The notes: generated by a model from the letters alone, not told the origin. 64,000 nucleotides of DNA from Turneriella sp. (GCA_019186965.1 JABARV010000008.1:1-64000), one strand, 5' to 3'. Counted from the stretch's first letter, positions 32,200 to 41,528 are shown. Numbers and translations are program-made.

Positions 32200-33557
32200 T
32201 CTACTTTGTTTTTGCGCTCATTGTTGCAGCAGCGCTTCTCTACTTAATTTTTTCAGAAGGCCGTACGTTAAGGCAAGGGGTGACGCAGGCTTTATCCGAA
32301 CTTACGCGGCTTAAAGAACGTGCGAAATCCATTAAAGCCTCGCTCAAAGATATTGAATACGAAAAGAGCGTCGGCAAAATGGACGAGGAAAACGCCAACC
32401 GCCTCACGCAAGAATTACTTTCCGAATGGGACTTAATCGAAAAAAAAATAACAGGGCTTGAAAATGCATCCGCTACGCAAAAGGTACAGCAAGAAAATTG
32501 TCCCCAGTGCGGCACAAAAATTCTAACGGCATCGGCAAAATTTTGCCATAGTTGTGGAACAAAGTTTTCGATATTAATCCTCGCCGTTGCGACGTTTTTA
32601 TTTTTTCCCGAGTATTCTTTCGCGTACGACATCCACGTGACTATCCAAAACAGTACGCACGAACGCGTTGAGACGGCGCCGCTTAACGTACAACTTTTAA
32701 AACTTGCGCAGGGAATGGAACCTGTTACTGCGCAAAAGGCGGTACAAGGGAAAGCAAATTTTCTTAATTTACCCGAAATGGCGGGAGCGCCGTATATGCT
32801 GCAGGTTGTATACCGTGGCGTGGCCTATAACCGCGTTATACCGCCCAATACACAAAGCCCTGCGAGTGTAAATCTCGAAGTATTCGACCCAACGTCTTCC
32901 ACAGAAAAATTGCGTGTGCGTACTCTTGTTGAATTACGCCGTACACAGGAGAAAGAACTTTCGGGAATTATAATCCTCTTTTTTTTAAACACGGGCAAAA
33001 GCGCGTTTGTTGGCGGTGGTGGCGGTTTAGAATTTGCGCTCCCCCCCAATGCAAAAGTGGAGCAAGCGTCTATTTCGGTGGGAAGCGGTGGCTCTAACAT
33101 CGAATGGTTAAAGCTAAACCCCGAAAAAACGCAAAGAGCGGGAGTTTATGCTATTGGGCAGAACATTAAACCAGGCGATAGGGTAATGCAGGCGACCTTT
33201 AAAATCCCGTACGATATAAAAAAGACGCTGGTAGAGTTTCAATCGGTTTACCCGCAAGACACAGGGTTACAGCTTATAGTCGAACCTGAAGATGTTGTTG
33301 TTAAACAAGGAGAAAAAACACTTTCACGGCACGAAGACAAAAATTTAGGAAGAAAGTTGATTAGCTTTGGAGCTAACCAAAAAAATGTTTCGCTTGCTCT
33401 TTCGGGCGGAGGCATTGCAGAGCGCATAAAAAATGAAGAGGTTGAAGTTGTCGTAAAATCGCCGCTTACGCTTACGCAAAAAATATTGTTTCCGCTTGTC
33501 GCGGTCCTTATTTTTCTTGTTGGTTTCTTGGTGATGGCGCGGCGTAAAATTGCTTAG
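32196..33557 (+). CDS. Membrane protein: coiled coil, zinc ribbon and periplasmic beta domain
   Basis: 453 residues with a rare order: N-terminal membrane helix (1-20, like CcmI-type starts YFVFALIVAAALLYLIF); a coiled coil (about 25-95); a double-knuckle zinc ribbon CPQCGT at about 107 and CHSCGT at about 124; a second membrane helix (about 130-148) ending in a signal-peptidase-like SFAYD; a periplasmic beta domain (about 150-420); and a third helix (about 428-448, ILFPLVAVLIFLVGFLVM) with a basic tail. The zinc ribbon would be cytoplasmic. Function unknown; the start and ribbon recall cytochrome c biogenesis proteins, but no haem motif is visible. Coupled to the upstream lipoprotein, with a 4-bp convergent overlap downstream. 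Confidence 0.65.
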   Translation: MIYFVFALIVAAALLYLIFSEGRTLRQGVTQALSELTRLKERAKSIKASLKDIEYEKSVGKMDEENANRLTQELLSEWDLIEKKITGLENASATQKVQQENCPQCGTKILTASAKFCHSCGTKFSILILAVATFLFFPEYSFAYDIHVTIQNSTHERVETAPLNVQLLKLAQGMEPVTAQKAVQGKANFLNLPEMAGAPYMLQVVYRGVAYNRVIPPNTQSPASVNLEVFDPTSSTEKLRVRTLVELRRTQEKELSGIIILFFLNTGKSAFVGGGGGLEFALPPNAKVEQASISVGSGGSNIEWLKLNPEKTQRAGVYAIGQNIKPGDRVMQATFKIPYDIKKTLVEFQSVYPQDTGLQLIVEPEDVVVKQGEKTLSRHEDKNLGRKLISFGANQKNVSLALSGGGIAERIKNEEVEVVVKSPLTLTQKILFPLVAVLIFLVGFLVMARRKIA

Positions 33558-34288
33558 CTTTCCATTAGCTCTAAGAAGTCTTCGTCGCTTAATGGAAACG
33601 CTTGTTCGAGATAAATTTCTGCAAGGATTTCAAAGCGTTCAGGAATTACCTCCCCAGCAAGTTGCGCAAATTGCCTATACCGCATAATAAGAAATTCAAC
33701 GGTGGGGTCCTCTAAGTAAAAATTTACGCGCAGCGAGTTAAGTTTGCGCACCAACCAATTGATATTATATACCGTATAGTCGCCGACGATTTCTAAGGAA
33801 ACAATCGACGGTTCAAATTTGCGCAATACTTCACAGGTGTAGAGCGCCCGCCTAAACGCATCGCTTTCTCCCGCTAACCCGTCTTGGATATTGCGGCTTA
33901 AATTTTCCATAATTGACATCTGTGGAGAAAGATAATCCAACATTTTCATAAGAAATTGCGGATATTCATCCATAACCTTCATAAGGTCTATAGGTTCGTT
34001 TAAAGCTTTAAAATGGTCTAAAACCAATTTTTGGTTTTCGTTTTTGGGTTCAGGGTCGTATAAAGGAATATAAAGAAATTTATCTTGGTATGCAAAACGG
34101 CTTTCTTTGGGGATGTAATATTCAATTGTTACGGCCTCTTTGTAGTAGTTATCCGATTCGGCTTTTGCAATTTGCGGAACTGCTTCGAGTGCTTTGAGTA
34201 TCGCGACATTTTCGGTAATGACACGCTTTCCTCCTTTGCGCTTCGTCAGCATGTTTTTCATCATGCGTTGCGAAACAATATCTGCCAT
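33554..34288 (-). CDS. Conserved-looking cytoplasmic protein of unknown function
   Basis: 244 residues without signal peptide or membrane helix. Acidic overall, predicted mixed helix, with YIPLYDPEPKNENQKLVLDHF and a C-terminal EILAEIYLEQAFPLSDEDFLELMES-like acidic end seen in two pieces. I do not recognise a family. Its start follows directly on the stop of the membrane protein with a degenerate GGDEF domain (34289), so the two are likely co-translated and may be functional partners. Confidence 0.6.
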   Translation of the reverse strand: MADIVSQRMMKNMLTKRKGGKRVITENVAILKALEAVPQIAKAESDNYYKEAVTIEYYIPKESRFAYQDKFLYIPLYDPEPKNENQKLVLDHFKALNEPIDLMKVMDEYPQFLMKMLDYLSPQMSIMENLSRNIQDGLAGESDAFRRALYTCEVLRKFEPSIVSLEIVGDYTVYNINWLVRKLNSLRVNFYLEDPTVEFLIMRYRQFAQLAGEVIPERFEILAEIYLEQAFPLSDEDFLELMES

Positions 34289-35809
34289 TTAGATAATTCC
34301 TGAGTAGGATTGAGACTTGTAAAGCGATAACGCGCCTGTTGCTGCGGATTCTTCGAGTAGCCGTGACAAAATTTTTATTGTGCGAGTGCTTGAGCCAAAA
34401 CTTGCGGCATCTGAAACAAGTGCGCCTTTAACAGAACGCTCTACAGAAAGTAAATTTCGATATGATAAATAAAGTTGCTTTACCGCTTTTTCGGTTTGTG
34501 AAACTTTTGTTTCACCTTGTGGTTGAAAAATAATAAGAAGCGTATTTCCACTGCCGCGGGAAATCACCGGCGCTTCTTCTACCGTAAAGTATTCGCGCAT
34601 TGTGCGGATAGCTGTGCGCGAAAGTTTTTGTAGAACCCCTGTGTCGAACGCGACTTTTGGAAACTCAAACGCGGCTACGGCAAACGGTAATCCGCTCAAA
34701 ATTCTTTCTTTGAGCGTAAAGTTTGCATACGGAAAACTATAAAGGCCGCTTTCGATATCAAGGATTGAATTTTCATAGTAGTGCTCGACAATGAGGTTGC
34801 GAGAATGTGATTTTACAAAGTCTGCTATACGTACTTTTGCATTAGCATCTAAAATTCCTTTTGTTTGCGCAAGATAAAGCACAAAACAAAGTTGTGCATT
34901 TTGGGCAGGGCCATTAAAACAAAGCCACTCGCCCTCTTTGTCGCCTTCGACAATTTCCTCAATAAAATTTATTTCTTTAGAAAGAGAGTTTGGAATTTCC
35001 ATTGCTTCGCCGCGCACAGCTAAAGAGCCACGTACCTCAGCAATACCCTGCCAACGAGCCGTTGTTTTTGCAAAAAGGCGCACCGATTCCGCGCCAGAAA
35101 GGGTTCGTAATTCTGCTAATGTTGAATAAATGCTCCCTTCGGCGAGCATGCCAGATTTCAATTGCCACCGATTTTTTACTTCGGATATTTTTGTCTGTGG
35201 AGTACTTTCTACTTTTGGTTGCGCTGCAAAAAATGGCAGGCGTTTTTTATGCCCTAAATTATTTTTACCGTGTAGTTGTAGTATGTCTCGCCCAAACCGG
35301 TGGTAAACAAAAAGTAAAAATACTCCCGCAAGAATATAAAGAGGGATAACGTACTGTAGAGCATACGCATGGCTCATCGCAACAAGGTATGTACTCCACT
35401 GTGTTCTTTCAAGGCTAAGCGCGACAATCCGCAATTTACGTCCTTTACTTTCCCAAATGAGTATTTCGTAACCCGGAAACGGTGATTTTTGTGTGCTAAA
35501 TTCGGCGGTATCTAAAAACTGTTTATATATTTCTGCACGCATGCGGCGTGCATCATACATTGCGCCTAAAAATTCGCCCTTTAAGTTAATTATTTTGAAA
35601 GCTGCCGCGTGTGGGTTTTCTCGAAAAACGGTGGGTAAATTGTCGACAAGTTGCGGCAGCGAAAAATGCGAAGCGGCAACAAGCGTCAGTGTTTCGTCTA
35701 ACGCTGTTTTACTATAAGGAGAGGTTTGCCAATAATGCGTGTACAAAATTGCAAATCCTGCAAAGAGGTAAAAAATTGCGATTAGGCCATATTTTTTAAC
35801 TAACCCCAT
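34289..35809 (-). CDS. Membrane sensor protein with degenerate GGDEF-like domain
   Basis: 506 residues. Helix 1 (about 8-26) and helix 2 (about 155-172) enclose a periplasmic domain of about 125 residues. After a linker comes a GAF-like region (about 215-345; SIYSTLAELRTLSGAESVRLF in two parts) and a C-terminal domain starting SILDIESGLYSFPYANFTL. That start matches the DxLTGLxNR opening of GGDEF domains, but the signature position reads RGSGNTLLIIF, so the catalytic GGDEF is gone. It is likely a non-catalytic signalling or scaffold module. Followed directly by the unknown gene at 33554. Confidence 0.6.
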   Translation of the reverse strand: MGLVKKYGLIAIFYLFAGFAILYTHYWQTSPYSKTALDETLTLVAASHFSLPQLVDNLPTVFRENPHAAAFKIINLKGEFLGAMYDARRMRAEIYKQFLDTAEFSTQKSPFPGYEILIWESKGRKLRIVALSLERTQWSTYLVAMSHAYALQYVIPLYILAGVFLLFVYHRFGRDILQLHGKNNLGHKKRLPFFAAQPKVESTPQTKISEVKNRWQLKSGMLAEGSIYSTLAELRTLSGAESVRLFAKTTARWQGIAEVRGSLAVRGEAMEIPNSLSKEINFIEEIVEGDKEGEWLCFNGPAQNAQLCFVLYLAQTKGILDANAKVRIADFVKSHSRNLIVEHYYENSILDIESGLYSFPYANFTLKERILSGLPFAVAAFEFPKVAFDTGVLQKLSRTAIRTMREYFTVEEAPVISRGSGNTLLIIFQPQGETKVSQTEKAVKQLYLSYRNLLSVERSVKGALVSDAASFGSSTRTIKILSRLLEESAATGALSLYKSQSYSGII

Positions 35810-35818
35810 GGATGTTTC

Positions 35819-35852
35819 GGCAACCTTAATTATTTATCGGAAAAAGGTTGCC
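35819..35852. other. Stem-loop between czcA and the degenerate-GGDEF gene
   Basis: GGCAACCTT (35819-35827) pairs with AAGGTTGCC (35844-35852), a perfect 9-bp stem with a 16-base loop. It lies on the minus-strand path from the RND pump gene to the next gene. No T-run follows on that strand, so it is not a standard terminator; a processing or attenuator role is possible. Confidence 0.4.
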
Positions 35853-35881
35853 CAAACTTGGCTTAAATTAAAGCGAAAAAT

Positions 35882-38800
35882 TTATTTCTTTTTTCCCAAA
35901 AAATAGTAGAGCGCCGGCAGGACAAAAATTGTCATAAAGGTCGCGCTCAAAAGCCCGCCCAAAACAACAACGGCAAGCGGACGCTGTACTTCCGCGCCAA
36001 TCCCTGTATTGATGACCATCGGCAAAAAACCAAGCCCTGCTACAAGGGCAGTCATAAGTACCGGACGCAATCTTCCTTTTGCACCCAATTTCACCGCTTC
36101 TAAAATAGGATGTCCTTCTTTTATGAGTTGGTTTATGTAGCTAACCTCGACAAGCCCGTTTAACACAGCAATCCCCGAAAGCGCAATAAAACCCACTGCT
36201 GCAGAAACAGAAAAGGAAAGTTTGCTTAGATAGAGCGCCAAAATTCCACCTGTCCATGCAAATGGGATTGTCAAAAAAATAAGGAATGTTTCTTTAACCG
36301 AAGTAAAAACGCGGTAAATTAAAAATAGGATTGCCGCAAGCACCAACGGCACAATAACGATAAGTTTATTTCGCGCCCTTTCTAAATTACGAAATTGTCC
36401 CCCCCACTGCAGGCGGTACATTGGCGGCAGGTGGATTTCTTTCGCTACGCGTTTTTGTGCTTCTTCGACAAAAGATTGCGTGTCGCGTCCTTTTAAGTAG
36501 ATGGCAATTCCCGCGTAACGCGTCAAAGCGCTGCGTGCAATCGCCGTGACATTTTCCGTAAATTTAAATTCTGCAATATCTCCAAAAGTGATATTACCTC
36601 CTTCGGGAAGCGCGACGGGAATTTTTCGTATAAGGTTTAAATCGCGCCGCATTTCGTCGGCGATAATTACGTCGACGCGAAACCTCCAGTCCTCTTCGTA
36701 ATAACTGCCTACAGAGCGGCCCACCATCGCCGTCTCCAAGGTTTCGTTTGCATCTTGGAGTGGGATACCATAAAAATTGAGTTTATCTAAACGTAGCCGC
36801 GCATCTAAAACATTGCTTTTACGTAAAGCAGTAAGTGCGTCGAGTTCAATTTCTCCCGCGCCGGGAATTGTTTTAAGAAGTGCAATAAGCTTTGTCTGTA
36901 GTCCTATTAAAGTATCCAAGTCTTTGCCGTACACACGCAGTGAAATATCTGCGCGGCTTCCTTCAAGCATTTCATTAAAGCGCATCGCGATGGGCTGTGT
37001 TGCGACAAGTTCGGATGCGCTCAGCTTTCCTTCTTCTTGAAGAAACGGTTCAATGTCCTGGCGTATTTTTTCAAGGAGTTCTTCCTGTGAAATTGTTTCC
37101 CCTTGCGAATTTTTTCGCCACGTGGATTTATCTTTTTTTAAAATGACAAATAGATCGGTTAAATTTGCTCCCATGGGGTCTGTCGCTGCTTCGCTTGTTC
37201 CAATGCGGCTAAAAACCGTTTTAACTTCTGGGTACGCCATAATTTTTTTCTCAGCTTCCTTTTCTCTATAAATAGTTTCGCTGAGTGATATTTTTGCGTC
37301 GTGTAATAGGTTGAGGGTTATATCTCCTTCGTTTAGGGGTGGCATAAAGTCAGCCCCTAAACGCGTAAAAAGATATGCGCAGAAAAAAAGAAATGCGCCC
37401 AGAAAAATGAGTGTCTTGCGTATATTCCCGATGGGAAAATGGAGGATAGGAAAATAAATTTTATAGGCTTTCTCCATCAGTCTTGAAGGCGATGTATGGG
37501 GGGTAACTTTTATGTAGCATGCAAGTGTGGGAATAATAAAAACTGCCATTAGAAGAGCGCCCATAAGCGCAAGGAGTACGGTTATAGCCATGGGGTAGTA
37601 TAGCTTCCCTTCGACGCCTTCAAGGGTAAGAATAGGAAGATAGACTCCCATAATAATAAGAAGTCCCGTCGTTAAAGGGCCAATGACTTCACGTGCGCAT
37701 TCTTTTACGACGGCAATTTTTTCCGCATAGCTATTGACGGGCTTTTTCTCAAGGTGTGTAACAACACTTTCTACCATAACAATTGAACCATCGACGATAA
37801 GCCCAAAGTCGAGCGCCCCCAAACTCATCAAGTTTGCAGAAATTCCTAATCCCTTCATTCCCAAAAGAGCGACCGCCATCGCAAAAGGAATTGAGAGCAT
37901 CACAAAAAAAGCAGCGCGTGCGTTACCCAAAAAAATTAGAATAATTATAATAACAAGCGCCGCGCCTTCGGATAAATTTTGGGCTACTGTTTTTAGCGTG
38001 GCGTTTACCAAAAAACTACGCGTGTATACAATTTGCGTTGTAACGTCTTCGGGTAAAGGGGCGTTCTTTAGCGCCTCTTCTGCGCTAATGGCGACATCCC
38101 TGCTATTTTGTCCCATAAGCATGAGAACGGTTCCTAACACCGCTTCTTTACCTTGGTATGTCGCTGCGCCCAAGCGTTGCGGGTGGTGTGTTTTTATATC
38201 GGCGATTTGCTTAATGCGTATTTCTTTTCCATCGTACGAACGCTTAATTGGAATTTCCCGTAATCTTTTGAAAAGGTAACTTCCCTCTGTACGTACAATA
38301 ATTTGTTCTTTATTTTGTTCAATGTATCCGCCGCCAAAATTTTCTCCCAACGAGCGTAGCTTTCCAACAATTTCGTTTAGCGTGATTCCATACTTTTCTA
38401 AAGATACTGGATTTACGTCGACATCAATCTGCTTTTCGTATCCGCCTAACGTATCGATTTCTGCTGCACCTTTGACGTGTGCCTTAAGGTATGGTTTTAA
38501 AATGAAATCTTGTACTGTGCGCAAATACACCAAGCGCTCCCTTTCGTGTTCTTTTGCTCGAAGGCTATCTGGTTTAAGTTCGACGGTGTACATGAAAACT
38601 TCTCCAAGCCCTGTTGTAATGGGAGCCATATTGACGCTTACTGTTTGTGGAATTTTTTCGGATGCACTCAGGATACGCTCTGCAACCTGTTGTCTCGCCC
38701 AATAGATATTGGTGCCGTCTTCAAAGATAATTACGGTTTGCGAAAGCCCAAAGCGTGAAAGCGAGCGTACTTCGTGTACGCGTGGAATTCCCGCCATCTC

Positions 38801-39010
38801 CGCTTCGATAAAAAAGGTAACCGATTTTTCAACCTGTTGCGGATCAAGACCTCCTGTACGTGCGTTAACTATTACCTGGACATTTGTAATGTCGGGCACT
38901 GCATCGACAGGCAAGTGCGCAACGACAGAAACTCCTCCAATAAAAATTGCGATAAAAATTGTAAGCATCCATATACGGTGCTTTAGTGAAAATTCAACAA
39001 GACGAAACAT
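35882..39010 (-). CDS. czcA: CzcA/CusA-type heavy-metal efflux RND transporter
   Basis: 1042 residues with a good ribosome binding site (AAGGAGG). Twelve transmembrane helices flank two large periplasmic loops: N-terminal SLKHRIWMLTIFIAIFIGG, first loop with RTGGLDPQQVEKSVTFFIE and PRVHEVRSLSRFGLSQ in separate pieces. The TM4 motif ALDFGLIVDGSIVMVE (about residues 400-415) holds the Asp-Asp-Glu proton/metal relay of the heavy-metal subfamily (CzcA-type for Zn, Co, Cd). It expels metal ions from periplasm to outside when joined to an adaptor (CzcB) and a channel (CzcC). Neither partner is adjacent; the neighbour is a His-rich exported protein instead. Confidence 0.93.
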   Translation of the reverse strand: MFRLVEFSLKHRIWMLTIFIAIFIGGVSVVAHLPVDAVPDITNVQVIVNARTGGLDPQQVEKSVTFFIEAEMAGIPRVHEVRSLSRFGLSQTVIIFEDGTNIYWARQQVAERILSASEKIPQTVSVNMAPITTGLGEVFMYTVELKPDSLRAKEHERERLVYLRTVQDFILKPYLKAHVKGAAEIDTLGGYEKQIDVDVNPVSLEKYGITLNEIVGKLRSLGENFGGGYIEQNKEQIIVRTEGSYLFKRLREIPIKRSYDGKEIRIKQIADIKTHHPQRLGAATYQGKEAVLGTVLMLMGQNSRDVAISAEEALKNAPLPEDVTTQIVYTRSFLVNATLKTVAQNLSEGAALVIIIILIFLGNARAAFFVMLSIPFAMAVALLGMKGLGISANLMSLGALDFGLIVDGSIVMVESVVTHLEKKPVNSYAEKIAVVKECAREVIGPLTTGLLIIMGVYLPILTLEGVEGKLYYPMAITVLLALMGALLMAVFIIPTLACYIKVTPHTSPSRLMEKAYKIYFPILHFPIGNIRKTLIFLGAFLFFCAYLFTRLGADFMPPLNEGDITLNLLHDAKISLSETIYREKEAEKKIMAYPEVKTVFSRIGTSEAATDPMGANLTDLFVILKKDKSTWRKNSQGETISQEELLEKIRQDIEPFLQEEGKLSASELVATQPIAMRFNEMLEGSRADISLRVYGKDLDTLIGLQTKLIALLKTIPGAGEIELDALTALRKSNVLDARLRLDKLNFYGIPLQDANETLETAMVGRSVGSYYEEDWRFRVDVIIADEMRRDLNLIRKIPVALPEGGNITFGDIAEFKFTENVTAIARSALTRYAGIAIYLKGRDTQSFVEEAQKRVAKEIHLPPMYRLQWGGQFRNLERARNKLIVIVPLVLAAILFLIYRVFTSVKETFLIFLTIPFAWTGGILALYLSKLSFSVSAAVGFIALSGIAVLNGLVEVSYINQLIKEGHPILEAVKLGAKGRLRPVLMTALVAGLGFLPMVINTGIGAEVQRPLAVVVLGGLLSATFMTIFVLPALYYFLGKKK

Positions 39011-39096
39011 ATTTCCTCCTTAAAAATATACTTGTAGGGCTATTCCATTGCCGCGTTAGCAATGTTAGAAAGCCCTAAAGGTTTAGCATGTTTTGT

Positions 39097-39480
39097 TCAT
39101 TTAAGCGCCACAGGTGGCGCACGTGACAAAGGAGGGGTGTCGAGGGCAGAGTACCAACGGGTGTCGTTATGCTGAACGATAGGTGCAGTGATGGAATTAA
39201 CAGTAAGTACAATATCGTACACTAAGTAACCCGCCGCACAAAGCGGTAAGTAGGCTTTACCCAAAGATGCGCCGTCTTCAAATGTATGCTCAAGCAGTGA
39301 ATCTTCGCCTGGGTGTGAGCTTTCGTGTTCGTGTGGTATATCGCTGTGGCATTGCGCAGTAATGTTGTTGGGCGCACATTCGCGTTCGTGGCTTCCTGCA
39401 TGGTCGACATGCAATGACGAAAAAACAGAAGTTGCTAAAAAGAGGAGATAGAGCAAATTGAATGTCGCAAAAAACCGCAT
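39097..39480 (-). CDS. Histidine-rich exported protein
   Basis: 127 residues from ATG 39480, giving a signal peptide (MRFFATFNLLYLLFLATSVFS). The mature part is dense in His, Asp, Glu and Cys (HVDHAGSHERECAP, CHSDIPHEHESSHPGED), suitable for periplasmic metal binding. The C-terminal end SRAPPVALK is short and unstructured. It lies 86 bp upstream of czcA on the same strand and 5 bp after the ATPase-domain gene. A metal sponge or chaperone feeding the pump is likely but inferred. Confidence 0.7.
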   Translation of the reverse strand: MRFFATFNLLYLLFLATSVFSSLHVDHAGSHERECAPNNITAQCHSDIPHEHESSHPGEDSLLEHTFEDGASLGKAYLPLCAAGYLVYDIVLTVNSITAPIVQHNDTRWYSALDTPPLSRAPPVALK

Positions 39481-39485
39481 ACTAT

Positions 39486-40181
39486 TTATACTGCTTGTTT
39501 TTCGCTCCACATTTTACGAGCAGGAATATATTCTGCCCTAAGAGGAAATTCGGCGCGTGCCACAGTCTCTTTTTTATAGTCGGTAGAAATCGATAGTAAA
39601 CGAGGATCAATATTGGATGAACGTAACGCCGTTAAACAAAGCATTAACCCAAGTCCTGCACCTTCAGTTTCGTCGACATTTTCGGTAAAAAGTTGTGCAA
39701 AGTCCGTCGTTTGCATCGCTGCACGTAATTTTTCGCGCACGCGTTCTTCTTCTGCAATCGACATTGGCACATTGTTACGTACTTCAAGGATTACTCTGTC
39801 TTCGTTGTAGTCAAGCGCGATTAAAATATGGAGGTCTGCTTTTTTCGCTTTTTGGCTATACTCGTTAAACATTTCTGTACAGAGCGCTTCACGGAATGCC
39901 AGCATTCCGCGTGCATACTGGTCTATATTGTTGCTGTTTATTCCGTTTTCAGAAAAAAATATTTTTTTAAAATTTGCCTTTGCAGCGTTCATGGTAAGTT
40001 CGCGCAAAAGGCATTCTACTGAGAGCGCGAGGTCTGGCCTTTTTAGGTGTTGCATAATATGCCGAATTGCTTTTTGTAACAAAACTTCTGTACTTTTAGC
40101 TAAGCCATACGATTTGATAAAAAATCTTTTTCCCGATTCGATTCCTTCGAGGCTTTTTTCATCAAATTCTGAATCCAACAT
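39486..40181 (-). CDS. Orphan HATPase-domain protein
   Basis: 231 residues, soluble, with the GHKL ATP-binding features: N-box-like ECLLRELTMNAAKANF (about 58-73), the middle strand VILEVRNNVPMS and the lid DETEGAGLGLMLCL (about 168-182). No histidine phosphotransfer domain or sensor is attached, so it resembles anti-sigma or phosphorelay helper ATPases rather than a complete kinase. It leads the minus-strand set of three genes with the His-rich protein and CzcA. Partner unknown. Confidence 0.7.
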   Translation of the reverse strand: MLDSEFDEKSLEGIESGKRFFIKSYGLAKSTEVLLQKAIRHIMQHLKRPDLALSVECLLRELTMNAAKANFKKIFFSENGINSNNIDQYARGMLAFREALCTEMFNEYSQKAKKADLHILIALDYNEDRVILEVRNNVPMSIAEEERVREKLRAAMQTTDFAQLFTENVDETEGAGLGLMLCLTALRSSNIDPRLLSISTDYKKETVARAEFPLRAEYIPARKMWSEKQAV

Positions 40182-40328
40182 AGTAGTAGCTACTATAATA
40201 AATGCTGCGCTATATTACTCGAATGCCAAAATCCTTGTAGAATGCATAACCAGAAGTATTTTAGCATGGTGGATTTTTCGAATGTACGAGTTTGACTGGC
40301 AACAACTTTAAAGCACAGGCCTAAGAAC

Positions 40329-41528
40329 TTATTTCTTTTTTTCGAGATATTGGAGCATCTCGTCTTCGGGGAGTGGTTTAGAAAAAAGGTATCCTTGGCC
40401 GTAGATGCAACCCAATTCAATAAGTGCTTTTTGTTGTGCAGTGGTTTCAACCCCTTCGGCAACAACACGTATGCCCAAGTTTTGTGCTAAGTCGATAATT
40501 GCCTTGCAAATATTACGGCTATCCGCATTAAAAGGAAGCCCCGTTACAAATGAACGATCTATTTTTAAAACCTTTGGTTTAAATTGTTGTAGATAAAGAA
40601 GGCTCGAGTACCCAGTACCAAAATCGTCAAGAGCAATAGAAAAACCTTGTCGAGTGCATTGGGAAATCCAATCTTGCATTTTGCCTTGTATAAGAAAATT
40701 ACGTTCCAGTATTTCCAGTTGTATTTCTTTTACATCCAAACCATTTGCTTTTACTTTTTGCACAACCGAAGGTAGAAAATCTTCATCTTCTATTTGGCGG
40801 CGAGCGATGTTAGAACTTATCGAGAAATCTTTATGCATCTTTTCGTTAAACCGCTTAATTGCCGAAAGGCCGGTATCAAGTACCCAGTCACCAATGGGGA
40901 GTATCAATTTTGTTGCTTCGGCAATTAAAATAAAATCAGCGGGTGGTAAAAGGCCGCGCTTTGGGCTTTTCCAACGGATAAGAGCCTCAAACCCGGTAAT
41001 TGCCTCTGTTTTTAGTTCAACAATGGGTTGGTAAAAAAGACGAAAATCGTTGTTGTTAATTGCCGTTCTTAACTCCGCCTCGGTACGCGCCATTGCAACT
41101 GCTTCGTTTACTCGTAATTGGTTGAATTTCTCGGCGTCGGGAATAATGTCTTGCCGTTTTAGCGGAGAGTACTGTGCACGCGCACGCGCCACTTCGGAGC
41201 GAAAGTGCTTCATAACGACGTATAGAAGCATTTTTAGTATAGGGTCTGCATCGCGGATGCGCTCGTCTACTTGCTGTTGTGTAATAAGAGTGAGGGTCGT
41301 TCTTTTGACGGCAATAGCAGACGCTGTACGGGGTTGTTTGTCGACGAATGCAAGTTCGCCAAAAAGGCTGCCGGCGACTAAAACATTGAGCACTTTTCTT
41401 TCGTTTGCAATTGAAGTGTATATTTCCACTTCCCCTTCTTCGATAATGTATGCAAAATCAGAGGCGTCTCCTTCTTCGAAAATTACTTCGCCTTCTTGAA
41501 AAATCCTTATGTCGACAGTATGGATCAT
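40329..41528 (-). CDS. Cyclic-nucleotide-binding EAL phosphodiesterase
   Basis: 399 residues. N-terminal cNMP-binding domain (about 8-115) with phosphate-binding cassette SLFGELAFVDKQPRTASA. C-terminal EAL domain (about 155-395) with the catalytic pattern intact: FEALIRW, SSNIARR (Asn), LEILERN (Glu), DDFGTGYSSL (Asp-Asp), LKIDRSF (Lys) and EGVET (Glu). It should degrade cyclic-di-GMP to pGpG, with activity set by a second nucleotide such as cAMP, linking two second messengers in the cytoplasm. LEILERN departs slightly from the usual LEITES. It stands alone, 147 bp upstream of the HATPase gene. Confidence 0.9.
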   Translation of the reverse strand: MIHTVDIRIFQEGEVIFEEGDASDFAYIIEEGEVEIYTSIANERKVLNVLVAGSLFGELAFVDKQPRTASAIAVKRTTLTLITQQQVDERIRDADPILKMLLYVVMKHFRSEVARARAQYSPLKRQDIIPDAEKFNQLRVNEAVAMARTEAELRTAINNNDFRLFYQPIVELKTEAITGFEALIRWKSPKRGLLPPADFILIAEATKLILPIGDWVLDTGLSAIKRFNEKMHKDFSISSNIARRQIEDEDFLPSVVQKVKANGLDVKEIQLEILERNFLIQGKMQDWISQCTRQGFSIALDDFGTGYSSLLYLQQFKPKVLKIDRSFVTGLPFNADSRNICKAIIDLAQNLGIRVVAEGVETTAQQKALIELGCIYGQGYLFSKPLPEDEMLQYLEKKK

